From VRUE01 sp963703335 (GTDB lineage Bacteria > Actinomycetota > Thermoleophilia > Solirubrobacterales > 70-9): a DNA stretch of 64,000 nucleotides. Positions 1 to 7,596 of the stretch are shown piece by piece (position 1 is the stretch's first letter; each line of letters opens with the position of its first letter). The notes beneath the pieces were generated by a model. It was not told where the DNA came from and made no database searches. It was given only the letters and a program-made list of their open reading frames with translations. The DNA is taken from the NCBI GenBank assembly GCA_963703335.1, contig OY969812.1, positions 1,054,001-1,118,000 on the forward strand. The letters are read 5' to 3'. Both the position numbers and the translations under genes were made by a program.

Positions 1-567
1 CAGCCGGTCCCCCGGTCCCATCAACCCGGCGAGGCGGGTGAGGAAATCCCGGCGCGGAGCCGGGTAGAGGTTGCCGATCGTGCCGCCGAGGAAGGCGATC
101 AAGCGGCCGCTATCGCCGTCAGGGATGCGCTCGAGGTGATGCTCGAAGTCGCAGACGAGCCCGCGCACGATCAGGCCCGGGTACTCGTCAACCAGCATCT
201 CGGCCGTTTCGTGGGTGATCTCCTCGGAGATGTCGACGGGGACGTAGGTGTGCAGGCAGCCCGAGTCGCGCATCGCGTCGAGCAGGTGGCGCGTCTTTGC
301 CGCCGAGCCGGAGCCAAGCTCAACCAGCGACCGCGGTTTTCCGGCAGCAGCGATGATCTCCGTTGCACGCGCGGCGAGAATCGCCCGCTCGGCCCGGGTC
401 GGGTAGTACTCGTCGAGCTCGGTAATCTGCTCGAAGAGCTGTGAGCCGCGCTCGTCGTAGAAGTACTTGGGGGCAAGCTCCTTCGGCTCGGAGAGCAATC
501 CGTCGCGCACATCGCGCGCCATCGTCGCCGCCGTGTCGGCATCTAGGTGGACCTCGATCGCGATCAT
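1..567 (-). CDS. egtD: L-histidine N-alpha-methyltransferase EgtD, 3' part cut by window edge
   Basis: SAM-dependent enzyme that trimethylates histidine to hercynine, the first step of ergothioneine synthesis; cytoplasmic. The 189 visible codons start at ATG 567 and run off the left edge. Visible EgtD hallmarks are PKYFYDERGSQLFEQIT (about residues 33-49) followed by YYPTRAE, then the SAM-binding stretch LVELGSGSAAKTRHLL (about 81-96) and the acidic VPVDIS strand. The start overlaps the egtB stop by 4 bp (ATGA), so the two are translationally coupled in an egtB-egtD operon. The longest ATG-initiated frame nearby is in another frame and encodes nothing family-like. Identification is firm; the C-terminal third cannot be judged. 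Confidence 0.93.
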   Translation of the reverse strand, partial: MIAIEVHLDADTAATMARDVRDGLLSEPKELAPKYFYDERGSQLFEQITELDEYYPTRAERAILAARATEIIAAAGKPRSLVELGSGSAAKTRHLLDAMRDSGCLHTYVPVDISEEITHETAEMLVDEYPGLIVRGLVCDFEHHLERIPDGDSGRLIAFLGGTIGNLYPAPRRDFLTRLAGLMGPGDRL

Positions 568-1673
568 GCGTCCCTCGCGAGGCGAATGCCGGAAAAGATC
601 TGGCGGCGCTCCGGCAGGTCCCAGTTGCGGAAGCTGGGACGGGCGACGTTGGGATTGGTCGCCCAGGACGCGCCGCGCAGCACCTTGTACTCGTTGCCGA
701 AGAACACCTGGGAGTACTCCGGGTACGGGAAAGCCTCGAAGCCGGGATAGGCGAGGAAGTCCGAGGAAGTCCATTCCCAGGCTTGGCCGACGCCCTCGAG
801 CCGCGGACATGCCGCCTCCCACTCGTGCTCGATCGGCAGGCGCTTGCCGGCCCAGCGGGCTAGCGCATCGGCCTCATTCCAGGAGACATGGAGGACGGGA
901 TGGGTCGGGTTGATCGGGTCGCGACCGCCCATTTTCGTCAGCACCCATCCCCCGTCACCTTCGCGCTCCCAGTACAGCGGAGGCTCAGCGGCGGTCTCCT
1001 CCATGAACTGGAGATACGTTGCATTGGTCACCGAGGTTCGATCGATCTCGAACGCGGCGAGCTCGACGGTGTGCCGAGGACGCTCGTTGTCGTAGGCAAA
1101 GCCATGTGCGGAGGCGCCGATCTCGTACTCGCCGGCGGGGATCGAAATCATCTCCGGGCCCGGTTCGGGCGCCTGGAGAACACCGAGCTCGGGATTGATC
1201 GGCTTGTAGCCGTCGATCATCTGCAGCAGCTGCAGCATCGTCTCGTTGTGCTGCTGCTCGTGCGCCAGCAGCATCTCGTAGATGAAGCCTTCGCGCAGCA
1301 GCGGTTCTGCAACAGAGTCGCCGATGTCGACATCGGCAAGCACCTCCAAGGTGCGCTCGCGCACGTCGGCCAGGTAGGCGCGCAGCTCGGCGTCGCGCAG
1401 GATCGGCAGCTCACCGCGCGTCTTGCGAGGGTTCTCGATCGCGTCGTAGAAGCGGCCCAGCTCTCCGTGCAGGGGCTCACGCTGGCCGATCGTCTGCACC
1501 AGCCAGAGCTCCTCGAAGTTGGCGATGTGGCCAAGGTCCCAGGCCAGCGGGCTGAGGATCGGCGAGTAGACACGGTTGAGCTGCTCGTCGTCGAGCGGCT
1601 CGATCAGCTCCAATGTGAACCGTCGCGCCTCGGCAAGGCGCTCCGCGATCGCTTCCTTGGAGCTCGGGGTCAC
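564..1673 (-). CDS. egtB: Ergothioneine sulfoxide synthase EgtB
   Basis: Non-heme iron enzyme that joins the sulfur of a thiol donor (gamma-glutamylcysteine or cysteine) to hercynine with O2. 369 residues, shorter than the roughly 430 of mycobacterial EgtB. N-terminal DinB-like domain carries the iron ligands: His49 in DLGHIAN and His138/His142 in LAHEQQHNETM, the spacing known for EgtB. The C-terminal formylglycine-generating-enzyme-like domain starts near PEMISIPAGEYEIGAS and ends in the family signature RGASWATNP and GIRLARD. It is first in an operon with egtD, 4-bp overlap. Only 45 bp separate it from the divergent SDR gene, so both promoters must lie there. No egtC or egtE is visible in the window. 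Confidence 0.95.
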   Translation of the reverse strand: MTPSSKEAIAERLAEARRFTLELIEPLDDEQLNRVYSPILSPLAWDLGHIANFEELWLVQTIGQREPLHGELGRFYDAIENPRKTRGELPILRDAELRAYLADVRERTLEVLADVDIGDSVAEPLLREGFIYEMLLAHEQQHNETMLQLLQMIDGYKPINPELGVLQAPEPGPEMISIPAGEYEIGASAHGFAYDNERPRHTVELAAFEIDRTSVTNATYLQFMEETAAEPPLYWEREGDGGWVLTKMGGRDPINPTHPVLHVSWNEADALARWAGKRLPIEHEWEAACPRLEGVGQAWEWTSSDFLAYPGFEAFPYPEYSQVFFGNEYKVLRGASWATNPNVARPSFRNWDLPERRQIFSGIRLARDA

Positions 1674-1718
1674 CTCGGTGGCGATGCGAAAACCCTAGCG
1701 AGTTAAGCTGGCGCGCCT

Positions 1719-2486
1719 GTGAACATCGCTGAAACAAGTGCGCTGGTGGCGGGCGGGGCGTCGGGGCTCGGCGAGGCGACAGCGCGAGCGCTGATCGAGG
1801 CAGGTGCGACGGTGACGATTGCCGATCTCAATGCCGAGAAGGGAGAGGCGCTGGCGGCGGAGCTGGGACCGGGCGCCACGTTCGTGCAGACGGACGTGAC
1901 CGACGAGGCGGCGGTGTCGGCTGCGGTCGAGCGAGCGGCGACGCACGACGGCGGCCTGCGCATCTCGGTCTGCTGCGCTGGGATCGGCTGGGCCGAACGG
2001 GTGGCGCATAAGGCCGGCCCGCACAACCTCGAATTTTTCTCAAACGTAGTCAAGGTCAACCTGATCGGAACCTTCAACGTGCTGCGCTTCGCCGCGGCGG
2101 CGATGAGCGAAAACGAGCCCGACGCCGAAGACGAGCGGGGCGTTTGCATCAACACCGCGTCGATTGCGGCCTACGACGGCCAGATCGGCCAGATCGCCTA
2201 CGCCGCCTCGAAGGGCGGCATCGTCGGCATGACCCTGCCCGCCGCCCGCGACATGGCTGGGCGCGGAGTGCGGGTCGTGACGATCGCCCCCGGCCTCTTC
2301 GACACGCCGCTACTCGCGGCCCTGCCCGAGGAGGCCCGCACCGCCCTCGGCGAAGGCATCCCTTTCCCCTCCCGCCTCGGCCGTCCGGAGGAGTATGCGC
2401 AGCTTGTCACCCAGATCGTCGCCAACCCAATGCTCAACGGCGAGACGATCCGCCTCGACGGCTCCCTGCGCATGCCGCCAAAGTAG
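1719..2486 (+). CDS. Short-chain dehydrogenase/reductase (3-hydroxyacyl-CoA dehydrogenase-like)
   Basis: Classical SDR of 255 residues starting at GTG 1719. The NAD-binding glycine motif GGASGLGEA lies at about residues 11-19, followed by ADLN, which favours NAD(H) over NADP(H). The catalytic Ser-Tyr-Lys set is visible in NTASIAAYDGQIGQIAYAASK (Ser about 147, Tyr about 160, Lys about 164). The C-terminal pattern APGLFDTPLL and the long insertion around the N-A-G-equivalent (VCCAGIGWAER) resemble 3-hydroxyacyl-CoA dehydrogenase type II / 17-beta-HSD10 proteins, so a beta-oxidation role is likely but the substrate is inferred. It stands alone, divergent from egtB, and ends at a hairpin shared with the convergent gene downstream. 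Confidence 0.85.
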   Translation: MNIAETSALVAGGASGLGEATARALIEAGATVTIADLNAEKGEALAAELGPGATFVQTDVTDEAAVSAAVERAATHDGGLRISVCCAGIGWAERVAHKAGPHNLEFFSNVVKVNLIGTFNVLRFAAAAMSENEPDAEDERGVCINTASIAAYDGQIGQIAYAASKGGIVGMTLPAARDMAGRGVRVVTIAPGLFDTPLLAALPEEARTALGEGIPFPSRLGRPEEYAQLVTQIVANPMLNGETIRLDGSLRMPPK

Positions 2487-2501
2487 GGCCCCGAACCAAA
2501 C

Positions 2502-2534
2502 GCGGATTTCCCATGTCAGGCATGGAAAATCCGC
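2502..2534. terminator. Hairpin between convergent genes
   Basis: Two 14-nt arms, GCGGATTTCCCATG and CATGGAAAATCCGC, pair with one mismatch around a 5-nt loop. It sits between the SDR stop and the stop of the convergent pilin-leader gene, so it could act on both strands. There is no T-run after it on the plus strand, so it may be a hairpin repeat rather than a classical terminator. Confidence 0.5.
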
Positions 2535-2543
2535 GCCTCGTGC

Positions 2544-3473
2544 TTAGCCGGTGTCCTCGGCCTCGGGGTCGAGCCAGGCTTTCTTGTGCCATGGAGGGTT
2601 GACGGCGAAGCGGGCGTGGCTGGTGGCGGCGATCGGCTCGAGCGGGATGAGGTGGACTCGGTTACGTGGCGTGAGGCGTTCGATATGGGGAATGCCGGCC
2701 GTGTTGCCAGCGTGGCTGCCGCCGGAGACGATCAGGAGGTGGGTCTCGGGGCCCCAGCCGTTCTCGGCGCGTAGTCCAAGGGCTTCGGTCGCGTCCTTGA
2801 CGGAATCGATACCCGCGTCCGAGGCCCAGCCGCTCACTGGCCCGGGGCGCTGGTTGTAGCCCGCGTGCGAGGTGGCGCGCTCGTCGACGCCGCCATCGGG
2901 GCGAATGCGGATCTGGACTCCCTCCCAGTCGTCCGGGTGGTAGCCGGCGTCACCAAGCAACGGAATTCCGCGGAATGTCGCCGAGTTCGCGTAGTAGGTC
3001 CAGTACTGGATATAGAGATTCCCGGAGCGCGGGCCAGAGCAATCGACACCTTCGTCTTCTGATTGCTCGGCCGACTCAGGACGGCAATCGACTACATGAA
3101 CGAACGCCGAGACCGGCAGCCCGGTCATCGTGCGCTTGACATAGCCGTGCTCGGCTCCATCGCCGCATGCGGTCTCACGGCAGCGCCGAAAATCGACCGG
3201 CACAGCCCGCGAGCCACGCTCGAAAAGCAACGCGGGCATATGCCGCCGCACCAACTCCCCAACTTCGCTTCCGTAGGCGGCGATCAACGCCGGTTCGTCA
3301 CCACACCTGTCCGCCAGCGCCGCCGCGCAGAGGATCCGCGAGGCGATCGCCCGCACCAGCGACGCTCCTGGTACGCGCACACCAGCCATCAGCAGTCCGA
3401 CGAGGAGAAGCGCAACCAGGCACAGCAGGCCGACCCACTCCACTGTCCCCTGCCCCGACTCCCGTCGCCGCAT
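2544..3473 (-). CDS. Protein with type IV-pilin/TadE-like leader and a Vps62-like domain
   Basis: 309 residues. The N-terminus, RRRESGQGTVEWVGLLCLVA, is a short basic leader, a G-x-G-T-V-E motif and a hydrophobic helix, as in TadE-like or class III pilin-type signal peptides; Glu at +5 of the mature helix is visible. The rest is soluble. Around residues 153-205 it carries IQYWTYYAN, YHPDDWEGVQIRI and SHAGYNQ, a pattern like the Vps62/DUF946 family (aromatic strand, H-x-x-D-W-E, then S-x-H). Several cysteines suggest an exported, disulfide-bonded protein. Function unknown; likely surface-anchored via the pilin-like helix. No tad cluster is visible nearby. The family resemblance is by eye and moderate. 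Confidence 0.6.
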   Translation of the reverse strand: MRRRESGQGTVEWVGLLCLVALLLVGLLMAGVRVPGASLVRAIASRILCAAALADRCGDEPALIAAYGSEVGELVRRHMPALLFERGSRAVPVDFRRCRETACGDGAEHGYVKRTMTGLPVSAFVHVVDCRPESAEQSEDEGVDCSGPRSGNLYIQYWTYYANSATFRGIPLLGDAGYHPDDWEGVQIRIRPDGGVDERATSHAGYNQRPGPVSGWASDAGIDSVKDATEALGLRAENGWGPETHLLIVSGGSHAGNTAGIPHIERLTPRNRVHLIPLEPIAATSHARFAVNPPWHKKAWLDPEAEDTG

Positions 3474-3549
3474 CCCTGCTTAAGACGCGCCGAACCTCCT
3501 CTCTCCCCAGGCAGAGCATCGGGGCCGAGATTCAAGGGACTCGGGCGCT

Positions 3550-3619
3550 GGCGCCGGCGGGGTATCCCTCCTCAGGAACTCCCGCGAAGCGGCCTGAGGA
3601 GGGATACCCCGCCGGCGCC
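3550..3619. repeat. 27-bp perfect inverted repeat (hairpin)
   Basis: Arms 3550-3576 and 3593-3619 are perfectly complementary over 27 bp around a 16-nt loop. It lies between the pntB stop (3627) and the start of the upstream end of the pilin-leader gene (3473), so it would fold at the 3' end of the pnt transcript. No T-tract follows. It could stabilise or terminate the pnt mRNA, or be a mobile hairpin repeat. Confidence 0.7.
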
Positions 3620-3626
3620 CCGGACC

Positions 3627-5045
3627 TCAGAGCTGCTGAATCTCAGCCGCGATATCCGCCGCGGCCTGCTTGGCGTCAGCGAAGAGCATCGACGTGTTCG
3701 CTTCGTAGAAGAGGTCGTTGTCGATGCCGGCGAAACCGGGGCTGAGCGAGCGCTTGATCACGATTACCTGCTGAGCCTCGGAGACTTCGATGATCGGCAT
3801 GCCGGCGATCGGGCTGTCCGGGTCGTTCTTGGCCGCCGGGTTGGTGACATCGTTGGCTCCGACCACGATGGCGACGCCGGTGCGCGGCATCTCCGGGTTG
3901 ATCTCCTCCATCTCCTTCAGCTGCTCGTAGGGCACATCGGCCTCGGCGAGGAGGACGTTCATGTGGCCGGGCATGCGGCCCGCGACCGGGTGGATCGCGT
4001 AGCTGACCGGCACGCCACGCTTCTCCAGCTCGTCGGCGACCTCCTTGATCGCGTGCTGGGCCTGGGCGACGGCGAGGCCGTAGCCGGGCACGACGACGAC
4101 GGAGTCGGCGTAGGCGAGCTTGATCGCCGCGTCCTGGGCGCCGATCGAGGTGTGGGGACGCTCCTCCCCCCCACCCGCAGGGCCGCCGGAGGGCGCGCCG
4201 CCGAAGCCGGCGAAGAGGACGTTGCCGACCGAGCGGTTCATCGCGGTCGCCATCTCCATCGTCAAGATCGTTCCCGAAGAGCCGACTAGGGTGCCGGCGA
4301 CGATCAGGGCGACGTTGTCGAGGGCGAAGCCGGCGGCGGCGGCTGAAAGCCCAGTGAAGGCGTTGAGCAGCGAGATCACGACCGGCATGTCGGCGCCACC
4401 GATCGGCAAGACGACGAGGTTGCCGAGCAGTCCCGCGGCGATCAGGATCGCGATGAAGATCGCCTGGTTGGGATCGTCGTTGTTGATCGCGATGTTGACG
4501 CAGGCGGCGACGATGCCGATCAGCAGCACGGCGTTGATCACCTGCTGTCCCGGCACGGCTAGCGGCCGGGTCGGGATCAGGTCCTGGAGCTTGGCGAAAG
4601 CGATGTTCGAGCCCCAGAAGGAGACCGAGCCGACGACCGCGGCGAAGAGGACCGGGATCAGCTCGTCGAGCGGGATCTCCTCGCCGAGCGAGATGCCGTG
4701 GCGGATCTCAGACCAGGCGATCAGCGCGACCGCGCCACCGCCGACGCCGTTGTAGAGGGCGACCATCTGCGGCATCTCGGTCATCTGCACGCGAACCGAG
4801 GCGATCACGCCGACCGCGGTGCCGACACCGAGCCCAAGCGCGATCAGGCCCCAGTTGCCGATGCCGTCGAGCAGCAGCGTGGTGACCACGGCGACCGCCA
4901 TGCCGACGGCGGCGACCAGGTTGCCCTGCTTGGCGGTGGTCGGGTGGGTGCCTCGCCGCACACCGATGATGAAGAGCGAGAAGGCGACGATGTAGAGCGC
5001 GGTGGCGGCGTCTCCACCGGGCTTGAAGACCGCGAGGAGGCTCAT
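3627..5045 (-). CDS. pntB: NAD(P) transhydrogenase subunit beta
   Basis: Beta subunit of the proton-translocating transhydrogenase, which uses proton-motive force to reduce NADP+ with NADH at the cytoplasmic membrane. 472 residues, normal length. The N-terminal two thirds is a bundle of about eight or nine hydrophobic segments forming the proton channel (domain II). The C-terminal domain III binds NADP(H); its markers VPGYGLAVAQAQHA, IHPVAGRMPGHMNVLLAEA and VVGANDVTNPAA are all present. It is last in pntAA-pntAB-pntB and its start overlaps the pntAB stop by 4 bp. A strong hairpin follows its stop. Confidence 0.96.
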   Translation of the reverse strand: MSLLAVFKPGGDAATALYIVAFSLFIIGVRRGTHPTTAKQGNLVAAVGMAVAVVTTLLLDGIGNWGLIALGLGVGTAVGVIASVRVQMTEMPQMVALYNGVGGGAVALIAWSEIRHGISLGEEIPLDELIPVLFAAVVGSVSFWGSNIAFAKLQDLIPTRPLAVPGQQVINAVLLIGIVAACVNIAINNDDPNQAIFIAILIAAGLLGNLVVLPIGGADMPVVISLLNAFTGLSAAAAGFALDNVALIVAGTLVGSSGTILTMEMATAMNRSVGNVLFAGFGGAPSGGPAGGGEERPHTSIGAQDAAIKLAYADSVVVVPGYGLAVAQAQHAIKEVADELEKRGVPVSYAIHPVAGRMPGHMNVLLAEADVPYEQLKEMEEINPEMPRTGVAIVVGANDVTNPAAKNDPDSPIAGMPIIEVSEAQQVIVIKRSLSPGFAGIDNDLFYEANTSMLFADAKQAAADIAAEIQQL

Positions 5046-5362
5046 TTACCGCCCCCGGGTTTCGCCTCGGCGTCCGCCTTCGGTTTCGGCTTTTTGGAGA
5101 ACATCCCGAGCATCCGGTCGGTGACCATGAAGCCACCGACGATGTTGATCGCGCCGAAGGCGATCGCGATCGTGCCGATCGTGTACTCGAGTCCGTCGTT
5201 GGCGAAACCGACGACGATCAGGCCGCCGAGCATGACGATGCCGTGAATCGCGTTGGTCTGTGACATCAGCGGCGTGTGCAGAGTCGTCGGCACCTTCGAG
5301 ATCACCTCGAAGCCAACGAAGGCAGCGAGGACGAAGATCGTGATCTCGGTCATCAAGCTCAT
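5042..5362 (-). CDS. pntAB: NAD(P) transhydrogenase subunit alpha, membrane part (alpha2)
   Basis: Small membrane subunit of 106 residues with three hydrophobic segments, equivalent to the C-terminal part of the E. coli alpha subunit. The split arrangement (separate NAD-binding alpha1 and membrane alpha2) is common in actinobacteria and alphaproteobacteria. Motifs EVISKVPTTLHTPLMSQTNA and GIVMLGGLIV match the family. The C-terminus is lysine-rich and polar. It overlaps neighbours on both sides: the pntAA stop shares a base with its start and its stop overlaps the pntB start. Confidence 0.95.
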   Translation of the reverse strand: MSLMTEITIFVLAAFVGFEVISKVPTTLHTPLMSQTNAIHGIVMLGGLIVVGFANDGLEYTIGTIAIAFGAINIVGGFMVTDRMLGMFSKKPKPKADAEAKPGGGK

Positions 5363-6480
5363 TACTTTGCCGCCCTCTCGTTCTTGATCTCGCCGCCGTG
5401 GGTAATGCAGGCGGCAGCGACGATGTCGTCCTCGAAGTCGAGGCTCAGCTCGCCCTCCTCGGAGATCAGCAGGCCGAGCAGATTCTCGAGGTTCTTGGCG
5501 TAGAGCTGGGAGGAGGGCACCGGCATCTCGCTGGCGAGGTTGCGCGGGCCAACCACCTTGACGCCGCCCTCGACCACGGTCTGGCCGGCCTCGGTCAGCT
5601 CGCAGTTGCCGCCGGTCTCGGCGGCGAGGTCGATGATCACCCCGCCGGGCTGCATGCCGCGCACCGCCTCGGCGGTGATCAGCAGGGGCGCCGGGCGCCC
5701 GGGGATCGCGGCGGTGGTGATGATCACGTCCTGCTTGGCGGCGTTCTCACCGAGTGCGTCGCGCACCTGGGCGTTCTCCTCGTCTGTGAGCGGACGGGCG
5801 TAGCCGCCCTCGCCCTCGGCGTCGGGGATGAAATCGAGTTCAAGCGGGCGGCCGCCGAGCGAGGCGATCTGCTCCCAGGCGGCGCGGCGGATGTCGAAGC
5901 CGGTGACGATCGCGCCGAGGCGCTTGGCCGTGGCGACCGCCTGCAGGCCGGCGACGCCGGCTCCGAGCACGAGCACCTTGGCCGGCGGGACCGTGCCGGC
6001 GGCGGTGGTCATCATGCCGAAGAAGCGGCCCGATTCGCGCGCGGCGATCAAGGTCGCGGCGTAGCCGGCGGCAGCTGCCTGAGAGGAGAGTGCGTCCATC
6101 GCCTGGGCACGCGTCGTGCGCGGAATCGCCTCCATCGCGAAGCTAGTGACGCCGGCTTGGGCCAGGGCCTTGTTGGTCTCGGCGGCGGTCCAAGGCGAGA
6201 GGTGGCCGACCAGGACCTGATTGGAGTTGAGGCGACCGATTTCCTCGGCGGAAGGGGCGGCGACGCGAAGGACCACGTCGAAGCCCCACGTAACCTCGCC
6301 CTCGACGACTTCAGCGCCCGCTTCGTCGTACTGGGAGTCGGGGTGGCCGGCCTCCTCGCCAGCGCCCTTCTCGACCAGCACCGCGACCTTCTCGTTGGCG
6401 GCCAGCGACTTGACTACGTCAGGGACGAGCGCGACCCGGCGCTCCCCCTCGGCAGTCTCTTTCGGCACTCCGATCTTCAC
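5362..6480 (-). CDS. pntAA: NAD(P) transhydrogenase subunit alpha, NAD-binding part (alpha1)
   Basis: Cytoplasmic NAD(H)-binding domain I, 372 residues, alanine-dehydrogenase-like fold. Starts MKIGVPKETAEGERRVALVP, the conserved N-terminus of the AlaDH/PNT family. The dinucleotide fold is seen in KVLVLGAGVAGLQAVATAKRLGA (about 168-190) followed by D-I-R; the mobile loop PGRPAPLLITAEAVRGMQPG is also present. First gene of the operon. Thirty-seven bases separate it from the upstream LLM oxidoreductase stop on the same strand, so the four may be co-transcribed. Confidence 0.96.
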   Translation of the reverse strand: MKIGVPKETAEGERRVALVPDVVKSLAANEKVAVLVEKGAGEEAGHPDSQYDEAGAEVVEGEVTWGFDVVLRVAAPSAEEIGRLNSNQVLVGHLSPWTAAETNKALAQAGVTSFAMEAIPRTTRAQAMDALSSQAAAAGYAATLIAARESGRFFGMMTTAAGTVPPAKVLVLGAGVAGLQAVATAKRLGAIVTGFDIRRAAWEQIASLGGRPLELDFIPDAEGEGGYARPLTDEENAQVRDALGENAAKQDVIITTAAIPGRPAPLLITAEAVRGMQPGGVIIDLAAETGGNCELTEAGQTVVEGGVKVVGPRNLASEMPVPSSQLYAKNLENLLGLLISEEGELSLDFEDDIVAAACITHGGEIKNERAAK

Positions 6481-6517
6481 GCGGCGCGGAAGGTTATGTG
6501 AAAGCGGGCTTGGGGCG

Positions 6518-7567
6518 TCAGCCGGCGGTCAGAGCGGCTAGGCGCTCGAGGGTGTGGAGCTGCTGATCCCGCTCGGCGTGCACCGGGGAGACGATCAGGC
6601 GGTCGATGCCGGCGCCGCGGAAGCGCTCGATCCGCTCCGCCACTTCGGCCTCGGTGCCGACCAGCGAGGTCGCCTCGACGATCTCGTCCGGCACCGCCTC
6701 GAAGGCACCGCCGCGGTCGCCGTCCTGGAAGCGCTGCTGGACCTCGTCGGCGACCTCGCCGAAGCCGAAGCGGTGGGCGAGATCGACGTAGAAGTTGGTC
6801 TTGCGGCTGCCCATGCCACCGAAGTAGAGGACGAGGCCGGCCTTGACCACGGCCTTGGCGGCGTCGAGATCACCGTCGATAGCGACCTGCAGCGACGGTG
6901 AGACCTCCAGGTCCGAGCGCTGGCGACCGCCCTTGGCAAAACCCGCCTCGAGGTGCTCGCCCCAGGTCTGCTCGAAGGCGTCGACGCTGAAGAAGATCGG
7001 GATCCAGCCGTCGCAGATCTCCGCCGCCATCTCGACCGACTTGCGGCCGATCGCACCGACGAAGACTGGAATCTCGTTGCGCTCGGGGTGGAAGTTGAGC
7101 TTCAGCGCCTTTCCCTCTCCACCGGGTAGAGGCAACTGGTAATGCTGGCCCTGGTGATCGACCGGACCCTCGCGGGCGATGATCTCGCGCACCACTTCGA
7201 TGTACTCCCGGGTCCGACCCCAAGGCTTGGCGTAGGGCACGCCGTACCAGCCTTCGGAGACCTGAGGGCCAGATGGGCCGAAGCCGAAGAGGAAGCGCCC
7301 GCCGGAGAGCTTGTCGATCGTCGCTCCCGCCATCGCCGCAGCGGCGGGCGGACGGGCCGGGACCTGCATGATCGCGGCGCCGAGCTTCAGCGTCCTGGTC
7401 TGCGGCGCCAGCCAGGCCAGCACGCTGACCACGTCGGAGCCGTAGGACTCGGCCACCCAGACCGACTCGAAGCCGGCGCCTTCGGCAGCCTGGACGACCT
7501 CGAGGGCGTCCTCGCCCGCCGGGCCGATGCCCCAGTAGCCAAGGTTGAGTCCGAGCTTCAGAGCCAT
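6518..7567 (-). CDS. LLM-class F420-dependent oxidoreductase
   Basis: 349-residue TIM-barrel protein of the luciferase-like monooxygenase class. It begins LKLGLNLGYWGIGP, followed by ESVWVAESYGSD; the F420-family pattern GFGPSGPQVSEGWYGVPY and P-V-F-V-G-A-I-G-x-K-S-V-E are clear. Such proteins in actinobacteria usually use the deazaflavin F420 rather than FMN, an inference from family membership. Substrate unknown. It is divergent from the P-type ATPase (29-bp gap) and lies just upstream of pntAA in the same direction; NADPH/F420H2 redox balance would be a sensible common theme, but that is speculation. Confidence 0.88.
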   Translation of the reverse strand: MALKLGLNLGYWGIGPAGEDALEVVQAAEGAGFESVWVAESYGSDVVSVLAWLAPQTRTLKLGAAIMQVPARPPAAAAMAGATIDKLSGGRFLFGFGPSGPQVSEGWYGVPYAKPWGRTREYIEVVREIIAREGPVDHQGQHYQLPLPGGEGKALKLNFHPERNEIPVFVGAIGRKSVEMAAEICDGWIPIFFSVDAFEQTWGEHLEAGFAKGGRQRSDLEVSPSLQVAIDGDLDAAKAVVKAGLVLYFGGMGSRKTNFYVDLAHRFGFGEVADEVQQRFQDGDRGGAFEAVPDEIVEATSLVGTEAEVAERIERFRGAGIDRLIVSPVHAERDQQLHTLERLAALTAG

Positions 7568-7596
7568 CCGGCGTTCACCCTATTGAATAGGCGGCG

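Noticed and set aside
3063..4289. 408-residue open frame on the plus strand
   Set aside because: It is the antisense shadow of pntB and the pilin-leader gene; composition is Arg/Pro/Gly-rich and no family pattern is seen.
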